A stretch of 64,000 nt of DNA. It comes from Limosilactobacillus sp. (GTDB taxonomy: Bacteria; Bacillota; Bacilli; Lactobacillales; Lactobacillaceae). Below, one piece after another: positions 24,963 through 32,307 of this stretch; position 1 is the stretch's first letter, and every line of letters begins with the position of its first letter. Under the pieces are notes generated by a model. It did no database searches. It was not told the DNA's origin and saw nothing but the letters and a program-made list of their open reading frames with translations. The stretch lies in the NCBI RefSeq assembly GCF_022482365.1, contig NZ_JAKVPE010000001.1, positions 1,970,176 through 2,034,175 on the forward strand, given 5' to 3'. The position numbers and the translations under genes are program-made.

Positions 24963-26712
24963 ACTGACCCGGCAGCGCCAGGTTGCGGTCCTACGGCGGC
25001 TCTTTAAGGCGGCCCGGCCGTTCTGGTGGCAGTTTGCCCTGGCAATCGGGATGGCGGTGGCCCTGAGCGTGGTTAACCTGCTTTTACCACGTCTGATTCA
25101 GTACTACATCGATCACTACCTGCGCCACGGTCCGGTCCTAGTCAAATGGATCGTTCTTTTTGCGGGGATTTACTTCGGCCTGACGATGGTCCAGGCCCTC
25201 TTGCAATTTGTGGAGGCTTACAGCTTTGCGATGGGCTCGGAACGAACGTTGGAGAGCCTGCGGGAACGGCTAGCCCGGCACGTTTACTACCTGGGGATTC
25301 GCTTCTTCGATGAAACGCCGGTCGGTGAGATCGTTTCCCGGGTCACCAATGACACCAAGACCCTGTACAACTTTTGGAACCTGATTCTGTACCTGGTCGT
25401 CGCCGTGACCGGATTGGTGGCGGCCTTTGTGGCCATGCTGCTGGTCAGCCCGCTGCTGGCTTGGTTGACCCTAGGCCTGCTCCTGATCATTTTGCTCTTG
25501 ATTCGGTGGTACCAAAAGCTCAGTGTTCCGGTCTATCAACGGGCCCGAGCCAGCCTGAGCCGGTTAAATACCCGCTTGAACGAGGCCCTAAGCGGGATCG
25601 AGGTCATTCAGCAATTTGGCCAACAAAAACGGCAGGAACGGGCTTTTGACAAAGAAAACACCCGCTACTTCAATTGCCGCAACCGGCTGATCAATTACGA
25701 TTCCTTCCTGCTGTACCCGATCGTTAGCCTGATGTTTATCCTGGCAGAGACGGCCACCTTGGGCTATTTCGGTGTCCGCAGCGAGCAGACGATGGTCGCC
25801 GCCGGGGTGGTCTACGCCTTCATTGCCTATCAACAGAACTTCTTTAATCCCTTAAACAGCGTGATGGATAACCTGGCGACCTTCCAGGAGGGGATCGTTG
25901 CCGCCAACCGGGTCTTCACGCTCTTGGACCGGCCAACGACCCAGCCCAAGCAGGGGGATGAGCCCTTGAAAATTGGTGCCGGTCGGATTGAATTTCGTCA
26001 CGTCACCTTTGGCTACGATCCGAATCAGCCGGTGCTCAAGGATATCTCCTTTACGGTCGAACCCGGTCAGACGGTGGCCCTGGTTGGCCATACCGGCAGC
26101 GGAAAAAGTTCGATCATCAATCTCCTGATGCGGTTTTACGAGTTTCAACGCGGTCAGATCCTGATTGACGGGGTCGACATTCGCCGCTATCCTTTGCACG
26201 AATTGCGCCAGCGCCTGGGACTGGTTGTTCAGGAACCGGTCATCTTCTACGGGACGATCGCCCACAACATCGGGATGTTTAACGCCGAGGCGGATCCCGA
26301 GGCCATTCGGCGGGCGGCCCGGGCCGTTGACGCCGATCGTTTCATCGAACAGCTGCCCCGGGGCTACCAAACCTTGCTGGGCGAGCACGGTGGCAACCTT
26401 TCCGCGGGGCAGCGGCAACTGATTGCCTTTGCCCGGGTGATGGCCCGCCATCCGCTGGTGCTGATCATGGATGAGGCCACCGCCAGCGTGGACGCCCACA
26501 CTGAAAAGGTAATTACCGAGAGCATCGAAAAGATGAGCAGCCAGCAGACCACAATCGCGATTGCCCACCGCTTGGCCACGATTCAAAACGCGGATCAGAT
26601 CCTGGTCCTGCGGGAAGGCCAGATTGTGGAACGGGGCCGGCATGCCGAACTGATGGCCAGGGATGGCTACTACGCCAAGCTGGTGCGTTTGCAGGAAAGT
26701 CAGGAAAAATAA
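24946..26712 (+). CDS. ABC transporter half-exporter, catalytic NBD (BmrD/LmrD-like)
   Basis: 588 residues with an N-terminal six-helix domain and an ATPase domain: Walker A GHTGSGKSS, Walker B LIMDEATASVD with the catalytic Glu, and H-loop IAIAHRLAT. Its signature is LSAGQRQL, deviating from LSGGQ. The intact catalytic residues here plus the intact signature in the partner make one competent and one degenerate ATP site, as in known heterodimeric drug exporters. Start lies inside the upstream gene; coupled translation ensures equal subunits. Confidence 0.9.
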   Translation: MNNHTKLTRQRQVAVLRRLFKAARPFWWQFALAIGMAVALSVVNLLLPRLIQYYIDHYLRHGPVLVKWIVLFAGIYFGLTMVQALLQFVEAYSFAMGSERTLESLRERLARHVYYLGIRFFDETPVGEIVSRVTNDTKTLYNFWNLILYLVVAVTGLVAAFVAMLLVSPLLAWLTLGLLLIILLLIRWYQKLSVPVYQRARASLSRLNTRLNEALSGIEVIQQFGQQKRQERAFDKENTRYFNCRNRLINYDSFLLYPIVSLMFILAETATLGYFGVRSEQTMVAAGVVYAFIAYQQNFFNPLNSVMDNLATFQEGIVAANRVFTLLDRPTTQPKQGDEPLKIGAGRIEFRHVTFGYDPNQPVLKDISFTVEPGQTVALVGHTGSGKSSIINLLMRFYEFQRGQILIDGVDIRRYPLHELRQRLGLVVQEPVIFYGTIAHNIGMFNAEADPEAIRRAARAVDADRFIEQLPRGYQTLLGEHGGNLSAGQRQLIAFARVMARHPLVLIMDEATASVDAHTEKVITESIEKMSSQQTTIAIAHRLATIQNADQILVLREGQIVERGRHAELMARDGYYAKLVRLQESQEK

Positions 26713-26720
26713 AAAATCCC

Positions 26721-26750
26721 TTTACAGAGACCGGGTAGGTATGTTAAACT
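26721..26750 (+). promoter_or_regulatory. rplJ-rplL promoter
   Basis: TTTACA (26721-26726), 18-bp spacer, TAAACT (26745-26750). Confidence 0.6.
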
Positions 26751-26756
26751 GTCAAA

Positions 26757-26870
26757 GTTGATTAAATATGACTCTGCCTAAGACTCAGGTGGCGAAAGCC
26801 TTAATGTTGCCTGCCGAGGAAGAAATGTAAATTCCTTCTCTATGTCTGCGGTCATAGGGATTTTTTATTA
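26757..26870 (+). promoter_or_regulatory. Ribosomal protein L10 leader
   Basis: The 5' UTR contains the conserved core GACTCAGGTGGC...GCCTGCCGAGGAAG and ends in a U-rich hairpin (CCTTCTCTATG...GTCATAGGGATTTTTTA), the known L10(L12)4-binding leader that feeds back on rplJL. Confidence 0.85.
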
Positions 26871-26907
26871 AATCCGATCAAAAATACATTGCAGGAGGTG
26901 AAAATTC

Positions 26908-27408
26908 ATGAGTGAAGCAGCTATTGCTAAGAAGGCTGAGGTCGTTAAGTCCGTTCAGGGCTTGCTGAACGATGCCCAAACAGCTATCGTTGTTGATTAC
27001 CGTGGTTTAACCGTTGCCGAAGTTACTGACTTACGGAAGCAGCTTCGTGACGCAGGTGTTAAGATGTCAGTTATCAAGAACAAGATTCTTGACCGTGCCG
27101 TTGAAGGTACTGACTACGAAGACCTGAAGAGTACTTTTGCTGGTCCTACTGCCGTTGCCTTCTCAAACGAAGACCCAATTGCCCCAGCTAAGATCATCAA
27201 GAAGTTCGCTGATGACCACGACGCTCTTGAAATCAAGGGTGGCTTCATCGAAAAGAGCGTTAAGACTCTCGATGAAATCAACGAATACGCAACTATGCCA
27301 GGTCGCGAAGAACTGTTGTCAATGCTTGCATCTGCACTGCAAGATCCAATGCGGAAGATTGCCCGTGCTGTCAAGGCCATTGCCGACAAGGAAGACGAAG
27401 CCGCATAA
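26908..27408 (+). CDS. rplJ: 50S ribosomal protein L10
   Basis: Anchors L7/L12 dimers on the ribosome. The 166-residue protein starts [20 protein letters not shown] and has the conserved [20 protein letters not shown] segment (about 29-48) and a C-terminal amphipathic helix for L7/L12 binding. CAGGAGGTG precedes the ATG. Codon bias is that of a highly expressed gene. Confidence 0.97.
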   Translation: MSEAAIAKKAEVVKSVQGLLNDAQTAIVVDYRGLTVAEVTDLRKQLRDAGVKMSVIKNKILDRAVEGTDYEDLKSTFAGPTAVAFSNEDPIAPAKIIKKFADDHDALEIKGGFIEKSVKTLDEINEYATMPGREELLSMLASALQDPMRKIARAVKAIADKEDEAA

Positions 27409-27470
27409 TTGCCGTATATCGGTTCAATATCAATTTACAATCAATTACCTAAATATTGGAGGAAATAAAC

Positions 27471-27836
27471 ATGGCTTTTGATAAGGATGCTATCATTGCT
27501 TCATTAAAGGAAGCATCAATCTCTGACCTTAACGACCTTGTTAAGGCAATCGAAGACGAATTCGACGTTTCTGCTGCTGCTCCAGTTGCTGTTGCCGGTG
27601 CTGCCGGTGGCGCTGCTGCTGCTAAGGACACCTTCACTGTTGAACTGACTGAACCAGGTCAGGCCAAGGTTAAGGTTATCAAGGCTGTTAAGGACATCAC
27701 TGGTGTCGGCCTGAAGGATGCTAAGGACCTGGTTGACGGTGCTCCTTCAGCTATCAAGGAAGACGTTAAGGAAGACGAAGCTAACGACATCAAGGAAAAG
27801 CTTGAAGCCGCTGGTGCTACTGTTACCCTTAAGTAG
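27471..27836 (+). CDS. rplL: 50S ribosomal protein L7/L12
   Basis: 121 residues: N-terminal dimerisation domain ([20 protein letters not shown]), an Ala/Gly hinge (about 38-52) and the C-terminal factor-binding domain with [20 protein letters not shown]. The ATG at 27471 follows TTGGAGGAAATAAAC; an in-frame TTG at 27456 lies in the Shine-Dalgarno and is rejected. Confidence 0.97.
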   Translation: MAFDKDAIIASLKEASISDLNDLVKAIEDEFDVSAAAPVAVAGAAGGAAAAKDTFTVELTEPGQAKVKVIKAVKDITGVGLKDAKDLVDGAPSAIKEDVKEDEANDIKEKLEAAGATVTLK

Positions 27837-27854
27837 TCAACATTCATTAATACA

Positions 27855-27886
27855 CAAAAAGGTCGCCAATTTGGCGGCCTTTTTTG
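27855..27886 (+). terminator. Terminator of rplJL
   Basis: AAAAAGGTCGCCA with TTGGCGGCCTTTTTT; strong stem and T-run. Confidence 0.9.
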
Positions 27887-27894
27887 TATGCAAA

Positions 27895-27918
27895 GAGGTT
27901 GGGCTAATTCCCAACCTC
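27895..27918 (-). terminator. Terminator of the alcohol dehydrogenase gene
   Basis: GAGGTTGGG/CCCAACCTC around a 6-nt loop, nearly the same sequence as the rpiA terminator at 5926-5951. Confidence 0.65.
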
Positions 27919-27935
27919 TCTAATCATGGAAATTT

Positions 27936-28961
27936 TTAATTAGCACCGTGGGTGAAGTCCACGACCATCCGGCCAACGATCTCGTCGTTCTTCATTTCGT
28001 CGACGATGTCGTTGATCTCGCTGAGCTTCCGGGTGTGGACAATCGGGTTGATACCACCGTCAGCTGCCAGCTGGAAGGCTTCCGCCAGGTCCTGACGGGT
28101 ACCGACCAGGGAGCCGATGATTTCAATCCCGTCGAGGACGGTCTTGGAAATCGGGACGTCGATGTTGCCCTTCGGCAGGGAAACGGCGACGACCTTTCCA
28201 CCGGCACGGACGGAAGCAATCGCCTGATCATAGCAGATTGGCGCAGTCGCGGTGACAACCGCCGCTTGAACGCCACCGACCTTGTCCTGGATCTCCTTGG
28301 CTGGGTCTGTCTTGGCGGAGTTGATAATAATGTCAGCCCCTTCCTGCTTGGCGGACTCGAGCTTGGCATCGTTGATATCGACGGCAACAACGTGAGCCTT
28401 AAAGACGTTCTTAGCCCACTGAACACCGAGGTTGCCCAGACCACCGGCACCATACATTGCGATCCACTGGCCTGGCCGGATTTGACTGGTCTTGATGGCC
28501 TTGTAGGTCGTTACCCCGGCACAGGTCACGGACGTTGCCTTGACCGGGTCGAGGGCTTCAGGCACCTTGACGGCATAGTTGGCCTTGACGATGCAGTACT
28601 CGGCCATCGCACCGTCAACGGTGTAGCCAGAGTTCAGCACGTGCCGGCACAGGGCTTCGTTCCCACTGACACAGTATTCGCAGTGACCACAGCCGGAGTA
28701 GAACCAGGCGATTGAAACCCGGTCACCAACCTTAACGGAGGTCACGCCGGGAGCAACCTTCACGACTCGGCCGATTCCCTCGTGACCGGTAATCCGGCCG
28801 GGAACCTTTCCGAACTGACCGGCAGCAACGTGCAGGTCAGTATGGCAGAGTCCACAGTATTCGATCTTTACCAAAGCTTCGCCGGCCTTCAGATCCCGGA
28901 GGTCAACATCCTTGATGTCAAAGTAACCATCACAGGCATCACGTACAACAGCGGCTTTCAT
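27936..28961 (-). CDS. adhP: Zinc-dependent alcohol dehydrogenase
   Basis: NAD(P)-linked oxidation/reduction of primary alcohols and aldehydes. 341 residues from MKAAVVRDA at 28961 (GGGAG 8 nt upstream); an in-frame ATG at 28994 adds an unrelated 11-residue leader and is rejected. Catalytic zinc site [10 protein letters not shown] (about 37) and GHEGIGRV (about 60), structural zinc CGHCEYC...C (about 90-104), and a Rossmann domain with [11 protein letters not shown] (about 170). A cre-like site 115 nt upstream suggests CcpA control. Confidence 0.93.
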   Translation of the reverse strand: MKAAVVRDACDGYFDIKDVDLRDLKAGEALVKIEYCGLCHTDLHVAAGQFGKVPGRITGHEGIGRVVKVAPGVTSVKVGDRVSIAWFYSGCGHCEYCVSGNEALCRHVLNSGYTVDGAMAEYCIVKANYAVKVPEALDPVKATSVTCAGVTTYKAIKTSQIRPGQWIAMYGAGGLGNLGVQWAKNVFKAHVVAVDINDAKLESAKQEGADIIINSAKTDPAKEIQDKVGGVQAAVVTATAPICYDQAIASVRAGGKVVAVSLPKGNIDVPISKTVLDGIEIIGSLVGTRQDLAEAFQLAADGGINPIVHTRKLSEINDIVDEMKNDEIVGRMVVDFTHGAN

Positions 28962-29075
28962 AATAACATCTCCCATAGCAACAAAGCCAACCAAAGTAAA
29001 AAGATAAAAACAACAAATGAGTAAAATATCTTTTGATTACTTTACGCCCCTACTGTAGTTCGCTTATTCACAAAA

Positions 29076-29089
29076 TGCAAGCGCTTTCC
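29076..29089. promoter_or_regulatory. cre-like site upstream of adhP
   Basis: TGCAAGCGCTTTCC matches the CcpA operator core TGNAANCGNTNNCA in all but the last base. Confidence 0.55.
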
Positions 29090-29113
29090 GAAATGAATTT
29101 TATTTTTTAACCC

Positions 29114-29158
29114 AAAAAATTGCGGATTTGGACTGCAATCTTGTCCAAATCCGCAATT
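29114..29158 (-). terminator. Terminator of the small membrane protein gene
   Basis: On the minus strand AATTGCGGATTTGGAC pairs perfectly with its complement over a 9-nt loop and is followed by TTTTTTGGG. Confidence 0.85.
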
Positions 29159-29187
29159 AATTAATGACTTCGCTTGTTTTTTTACTT

Positions 29188-29478
29188 TTAGCCCATTGCA
29201 TGGTGTGTGTTGTGGTGCACATTCGTCATGTTCTTGTAGCCAAAGTAGAACTGCAGAGCAGCGACCACGATGTTAGCCCAGTTCATTGCGATGAACCAGC
29301 CATCGATAGCACTGGCGTCGTGGGTGACACTGTAGTAGACCCAGAAGCCAATTACAATAGCACAAACGTTAATCCAAGCGAAGGTCTTTTGTAATTTTTG
29401 ATCATCGAGCTTAAACCACATCCATACCACATTGACGACAAACCAAATGGCTAAAACCCAAAATACAAAGTTAAACAT
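29188..29478 (-). CDS. Small integral membrane protein of unknown function
   Basis: 96 residues from MFNFVFWVLAIWF; GGAGGGG lies 9 nt before the ATG at 29478. A longer frame to 29532 has no ribosome-binding site. About three hydrophobic helices (4-20, 31-52, 67-85), several Trp/Tyr residues, a KLDDQKLQKTF loop, and a His-rich tail NVHHNTHHAMG that could bind metal. I do not recognise a family. It is monocistronic with its own terminator. Confidence 0.7.
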   Translation of the reverse strand: MFNFVFWVLAIWFVVNVVWMWFKLDDQKLQKTFAWINVCAIVIGFWVYYSVTHDASAIDGWFIAMNWANIVVAALQFYFGYKNMTNVHHNTHHAMG

Positions 29479-29746
29479 AAGACACCCCTCCTTAGAATAC
29501 ATTTGAGAAAGATGATCAATGACCAATCTCATTGATCACTTTCTATTATAAAGAAAGCACAAATAATAGTAAGCGTTAATAATGTCGATTTGCCCAACAC
29601 CTGCATAATTGTGCGATATCAGTCGCAAAATACATCGTTATTTTATTGTATCTTGTCAAAGGATAATCAAAAATAAATAATCGTTTATTAAATTATTTTC
29701 CAATTTCCACACATTAATACAATTGAGGAACTCATGTACAATAAAA

Positions 29747-29922
29747 GTGAGCATAAGAGAATGCTTACCTGAGAAAGGAAAAGCAGATACTATTTCAAGA
29801 TTATGGCGACCAGGCCGCCTGGCAGTTTCTCAGCTGGTTTCTGAGGCTGATCGTCCACGGCGCTAATGTTAAGGAATCATTTGTCTAAGCTGCTGATGAG
29901 ACTCATTAGCAGCTTTTTTTTA
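29747..29922 (+). ncRNA. Candidate structured RNA with intrinsic terminator, unassigned
   Basis: A -10-like TACAAT (29737-29742) precedes about 176 nt without an ORF that folds well: hairpin GTGAGCAT/ATGCTTAC (29747-29768), a long-range stem CTGAGAAA/TTTCTCAG (29769-29776 with 29826-29833) enclosing CCAGGccgCCTGG, an alternative stem CTCAG/CTGAG (29829-29845), and a perfect terminator AAGCTGCT...AGCAGCTT with T8 (29887-29922). The next gene has its own promoter 15 nt further on, so this is either a free small RNA or an attenuated leader. I do not match it to a known riboswitch. Confidence 0.55.
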
Positions 29923-29936
29923 TTATGCAACATTTA

Positions 29937-29965
29937 TTTACAGACAATACTATATAAGATATAAT
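29937..29965 (+). promoter_or_regulatory. Promoter of the padR operon
   Basis: TTTACA (29937-29942), 17-bp spacer, TATAAT (29960-29965). TATAT-AAG-ATATA over the -10 is a plausible PadR operator for autoregulation. Confidence 0.7.
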
Positions 29966-29988
29966 ATCAAATGAAGGAGGGGATCCTG

Positions 29989-30321
29989 ATGAAAATCCAA
30001 ATTACCGCCGATCTCCTGGATGGCATTGTGCTGGCGATCCTTGAACGACAGGATTACTACGGCTACGCGCTGACACAACGAATCCAGGAAGTGATCACGA
30101 TTTCGGAATCGACGATGTATCCGGTCCTGCGCCGATTGAAGAAGGACGGCTTCGTGACGACCTACGACCAGCCTTATCAGGGTCGCAACCGGCGCTACTA
30201 CCAGATTACCGAAGAGGGAAAGAAACATTTAACCCGGGTTCGCAAGCTCTGGAATGACTACAAGCAGAGTCTGGACCAGATCTTTAATCCAAGTGGGGAG
30301 GGGAATGAGAACAATGAATGA
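29989..30321 (+). CDS. PadR-family transcriptional regulator
   Basis: 110 residues from MKIQITADLLDG; GGAGGGG sits 6-12 nt before the ATG at 29989 and an upstream in-frame ATG (29971) lies in front of that site. Winged-helix layout: LDGIVLAILERQDYYGYALTQRI, ISESTMYPVLRRLKKDGFV (recognition helix) and QPYQGRNRRYYQITEEGKKHL (wing). First gene of a PadR/DUF1700/DUF4097 operon; such regulators usually repress their own operon under envelope stress or antimicrobial challenge. Overlaps the next gene by 8 nt. Confidence 0.92.
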   Translation: MKIQITADLLDGIVLAILERQDYYGYALTQRIQEVITISESTMYPVLRRLKKDGFVTTYDQPYQGRNRRYYQITEEGKKHLTRVRKLWNDYKQSLDQIFNPSGEGNENNE

Positions 30322-30928
30322 ACGGGAGAAATACATTAGCGAACTGGCAACCTACCTCAGCCAACTGACCGAGGAGGAGCGTCAGGACGCCCTGGAGTTT
30401 TACGACGAGTTCATCGCAGATGGCAACCTGACGAGCCGGGGTGCCATTGAGGAAAAATTAGGGACGCCCCGGCAGCTCAGCCGGAAAATCCTGGCTGACT
30501 ACTCGATTAAGGCCAATACCCGGTCGGCCATGACGGGGCGACCAGCCAGCACCCATTCCAGCTGGCGGGTCTTCTGGTGGGTCCTGCTGGCGATCATTGC
30601 CTCGCCGCTGACCTTCGGAATTGGCTTGGTGGCCATCGTGGTCCTGGTTGCGGCGGCGGCCTGTCTGATCGGCCTGGGCGCCGGGGCCGTAGCGGTTGTC
30701 GGTGCCTTTGCCGTGGCCGCTTGCGCAACCCTGTATGCCGGGATCGGGCTGCTCTTTACAGCCCCGATGTCCGGCCTCTTCTACCTGGGAATTGGCTTAG
30801 CCTGCGTCGGTGCTTTCATGATCTTCCTGCCGCTGCTTTACTGGCTAGTTCGCTTACTGGCCCAGGCGGTCGCCAACTTTGCTAAGTTCATTTACCAAAA
30901 GATTCAGGCACGCAGGGGGGAGGCATAA
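30314..30928 (+). CDS. DUF1700 (HAAS) domain membrane protein
   Basis: 204 residues starting MNEREKYISELATYLSQLTEEERQDALEFYDEF, the HAAS signature of helical N-terminal domains partnered with PadR regulators. The C-terminal half is strongly hydrophobic with three to four membrane helices rich in Gly/Ala (about 75-190). The GGGGAGGGG site is about 10 nt from the ATG at 30314; the ATG at 30305 would be too close. It likely relays membrane status to PadR or works with the DUF4097 protein. Confidence 0.88.
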   Translation: MNEREKYISELATYLSQLTEEERQDALEFYDEFIADGNLTSRGAIEEKLGTPRQLSRKILADYSIKANTRSAMTGRPASTHSSWRVFWWVLLAIIASPLTFGIGLVAIVVLVAAAACLIGLGAGAVAVVGAFAVAACATLYAGIGLLFTAPMSGLFYLGIGLACVGAFMIFLPLLYWLVRLLAQAVANFAKFIYQKIQARRGEA

Positions 30929-30930
30929 TC

Positions 30931-31692
30931 ATGAAGAAAATGTTTAAGTTCGGCTGGCTCGTCCTGATTGTCGGCCTGGTGGCTTTGGCAATTGGTTATT
31001 TCAACCATGGTGCCCAAAACGTCACCTTTGAAAACGGTCGGCCGGTGGTGCAACGCCAGGCCAGCTGGAATTTGACCAGCAAGCACTTCAAACGCGTTGA
31101 CCTGGATGTTGACTCGGCAAACGTGACGATCAAGCACGGCAATAAGTTTAAGGTCAGCTACCGGGGCCTGGACCGCAATAAGCCGACGGTGACGGTCAAG
31201 AACAAGACGCTGCGGGTCCGTCAATCCGGCACCCGCAGCTACAACGGGAGCGTCTTTAGCGTCAACGGCATCAGTGATCACCTGACGATCACCCTGCCAT
31301 ATGATGCCCAAATCAAGGGCGGCCGTATTGCCTTGAACAGTGGCGAGCTGGCCGTTAACGGGGTTGACCTGACGCACGTCAAGCTGACCAATGAGAGCGG
31401 CGACGTTGACCTGAGCGACCTGACGCTGAACGGTGGGCAGACAAACCTGTCCTCCGGCGAATTCGATGCGCACAGCCTGACGATTACCGGCCACTACGCC
31501 GTTCAGAATGATTCCGGTGATAACGAGGCTCACGCAATCTCCGCGGACGGCTACCGCCTGAAGTCCGACAGTGGCGACAACGAGGTTAATGGTCAGGATA
31601 AGGATGACCAGAGCGTCGTGGAGGAAAACATGAACGCCGCCAACACGCTAGAACTGATCACTACTTCCGGTGATAATGAATATACTGATTAA
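30931..31692 (+). CDS. DUF4097 family beta-helix membrane-anchored protein
   Basis: 253 residues: one N-terminal membrane helix (about 7-24) and an extracellular repeat-rich region of short beta strands (SANVTIKHGNKFKVSY, GELAVNGVDLTHVKLTNESGDVDLSDL, ...DSGDNEVNG) typical of the adhesin-like DUF4097/LiaX-like beta-helix. SGD repeats recur near the end. Start has GGGGGGAGG. Two bases after the DUF1700 stop. In other Firmicutes proteins of this kind sense cell-envelope antimicrobials; that role is inference. Confidence 0.85.
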   Translation: MKKMFKFGWLVLIVGLVALAIGYFNHGAQNVTFENGRPVVQRQASWNLTSKHFKRVDLDVDSANVTIKHGNKFKVSYRGLDRNKPTVTVKNKTLRVRQSGTRSYNGSVFSVNGISDHLTITLPYDAQIKGGRIALNSGELAVNGVDLTHVKLTNESGDVDLSDLTLNGGQTNLSSGEFDAHSLTITGHYAVQNDSGDNEAHAISADGYRLKSDSGDNEVNGQDKDDQSVVEENMNAANTLELITTSGDNEYTD

Positions 31693-31696
31693 ACGT

Positions 31697-31731
31697 AAAA
31701 AACGAGGCTGGAATTTCCAACCTCGTTTTTT
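31697..31731. terminator. Bidirectional terminator between padR operon and mscL
   Basis: AAAAAACGAGGCTGGAA/TTCCAACCTCGTTTTTT; perfect stem with T-runs both ways. Confidence 0.9.
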
Positions 31732-32149
31732 AGTTTCGCTCTTTGGTCTCTTTCGCATGCTGCGTGCCTACCGCAGATTCCTGCTGCTTCAACGTTTCGG
31801 CAATTTCTTTAAGGTACTGAACCTCTGGGCTTGGCTCCGCCGGTTGTTCTTCCTCCTGTTTATCCTTACGGAAGTGATTGATCCCCTTAATCATCAGGAA
31901 GACCACGAAGGAAATGATGAGGAAGTTAATGACGGCGTTGAGAAAGGCCCCGACCTTAAACTGGGCGTCGCCAATGGTTAGGATAATGTTGGATAGATCG
32001 ATCTTGCCGATGAACAGCCCAATCAGGGGATTGATCAGGTAGTCGACCAGGTCTTTGACGATGGTCGTAAAGGCTGAACCGACGATTATACCAACGGCCA
32101 TGTCGATCACGTTGCCACGGGAAATGAAGTCCTTGAATTCCTGAATCAT
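31730..32149 (-). CDS. mscL: Large-conductance mechanosensitive channel MscL
   Basis: Pressure-release channel opening on hypo-osmotic shock. 139 residues from MIQEFKDFISRGNVIDMAVG at 32149 with AAAGGAGG 7 nt upstream. First membrane helix with VIDMAVGIIVGSAFTTIV (pore lining, about 13-35), second helix NAVINFLIISFVVFLMIKG (about 64-90), then a charged C-terminal bundle (EVQYLKEIAETLKQQE). Confidence 0.95.
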   Translation of the reverse strand: MIQEFKDFISRGNVIDMAVGIIVGSAFTTIVKDLVDYLINPLIGLFIGKIDLSNIILTIGDAQFKVGAFLNAVINFLIISFVVFLMIKGINHFRKDKQEEEQPAEPSPEVQYLKEIAETLKQQESAVGTQHAKETKERN

Positions 32150-32266
32150 TAGTGTGCCTCCTTTATGTCTGGGGGTAAATGCTAATTTAATATTATCAAG
32201 CCCGGGCGGCGGTACCAATGGCTGTGGAGCGGATTTGGGATAAAATTAAAAAGCTTAAGGCAAAAT

Positions 32267-32297
32267 AAAAACGAGGCTGAAAATTCAGTCTCGTTTT
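32267..32297 (-). terminator. Terminator of adhE
   Basis: AAAACGAGGCTGAA/TTCAGTCTCGTTTT with one wobble, past the adhE stop. Confidence 0.8.
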
Positions 32298-32307
32298 GAA
32301 AATTCAA

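Noticed and set aside
29789..29833. Possible ZTP (pfl) riboswitch from the GCCGCCTGGCAG string
   Set aside because: The conserved 5' half (GGGUCGUGACUGGCG and GGGGAGC) is missing, so one short 3' similarity is not enough.
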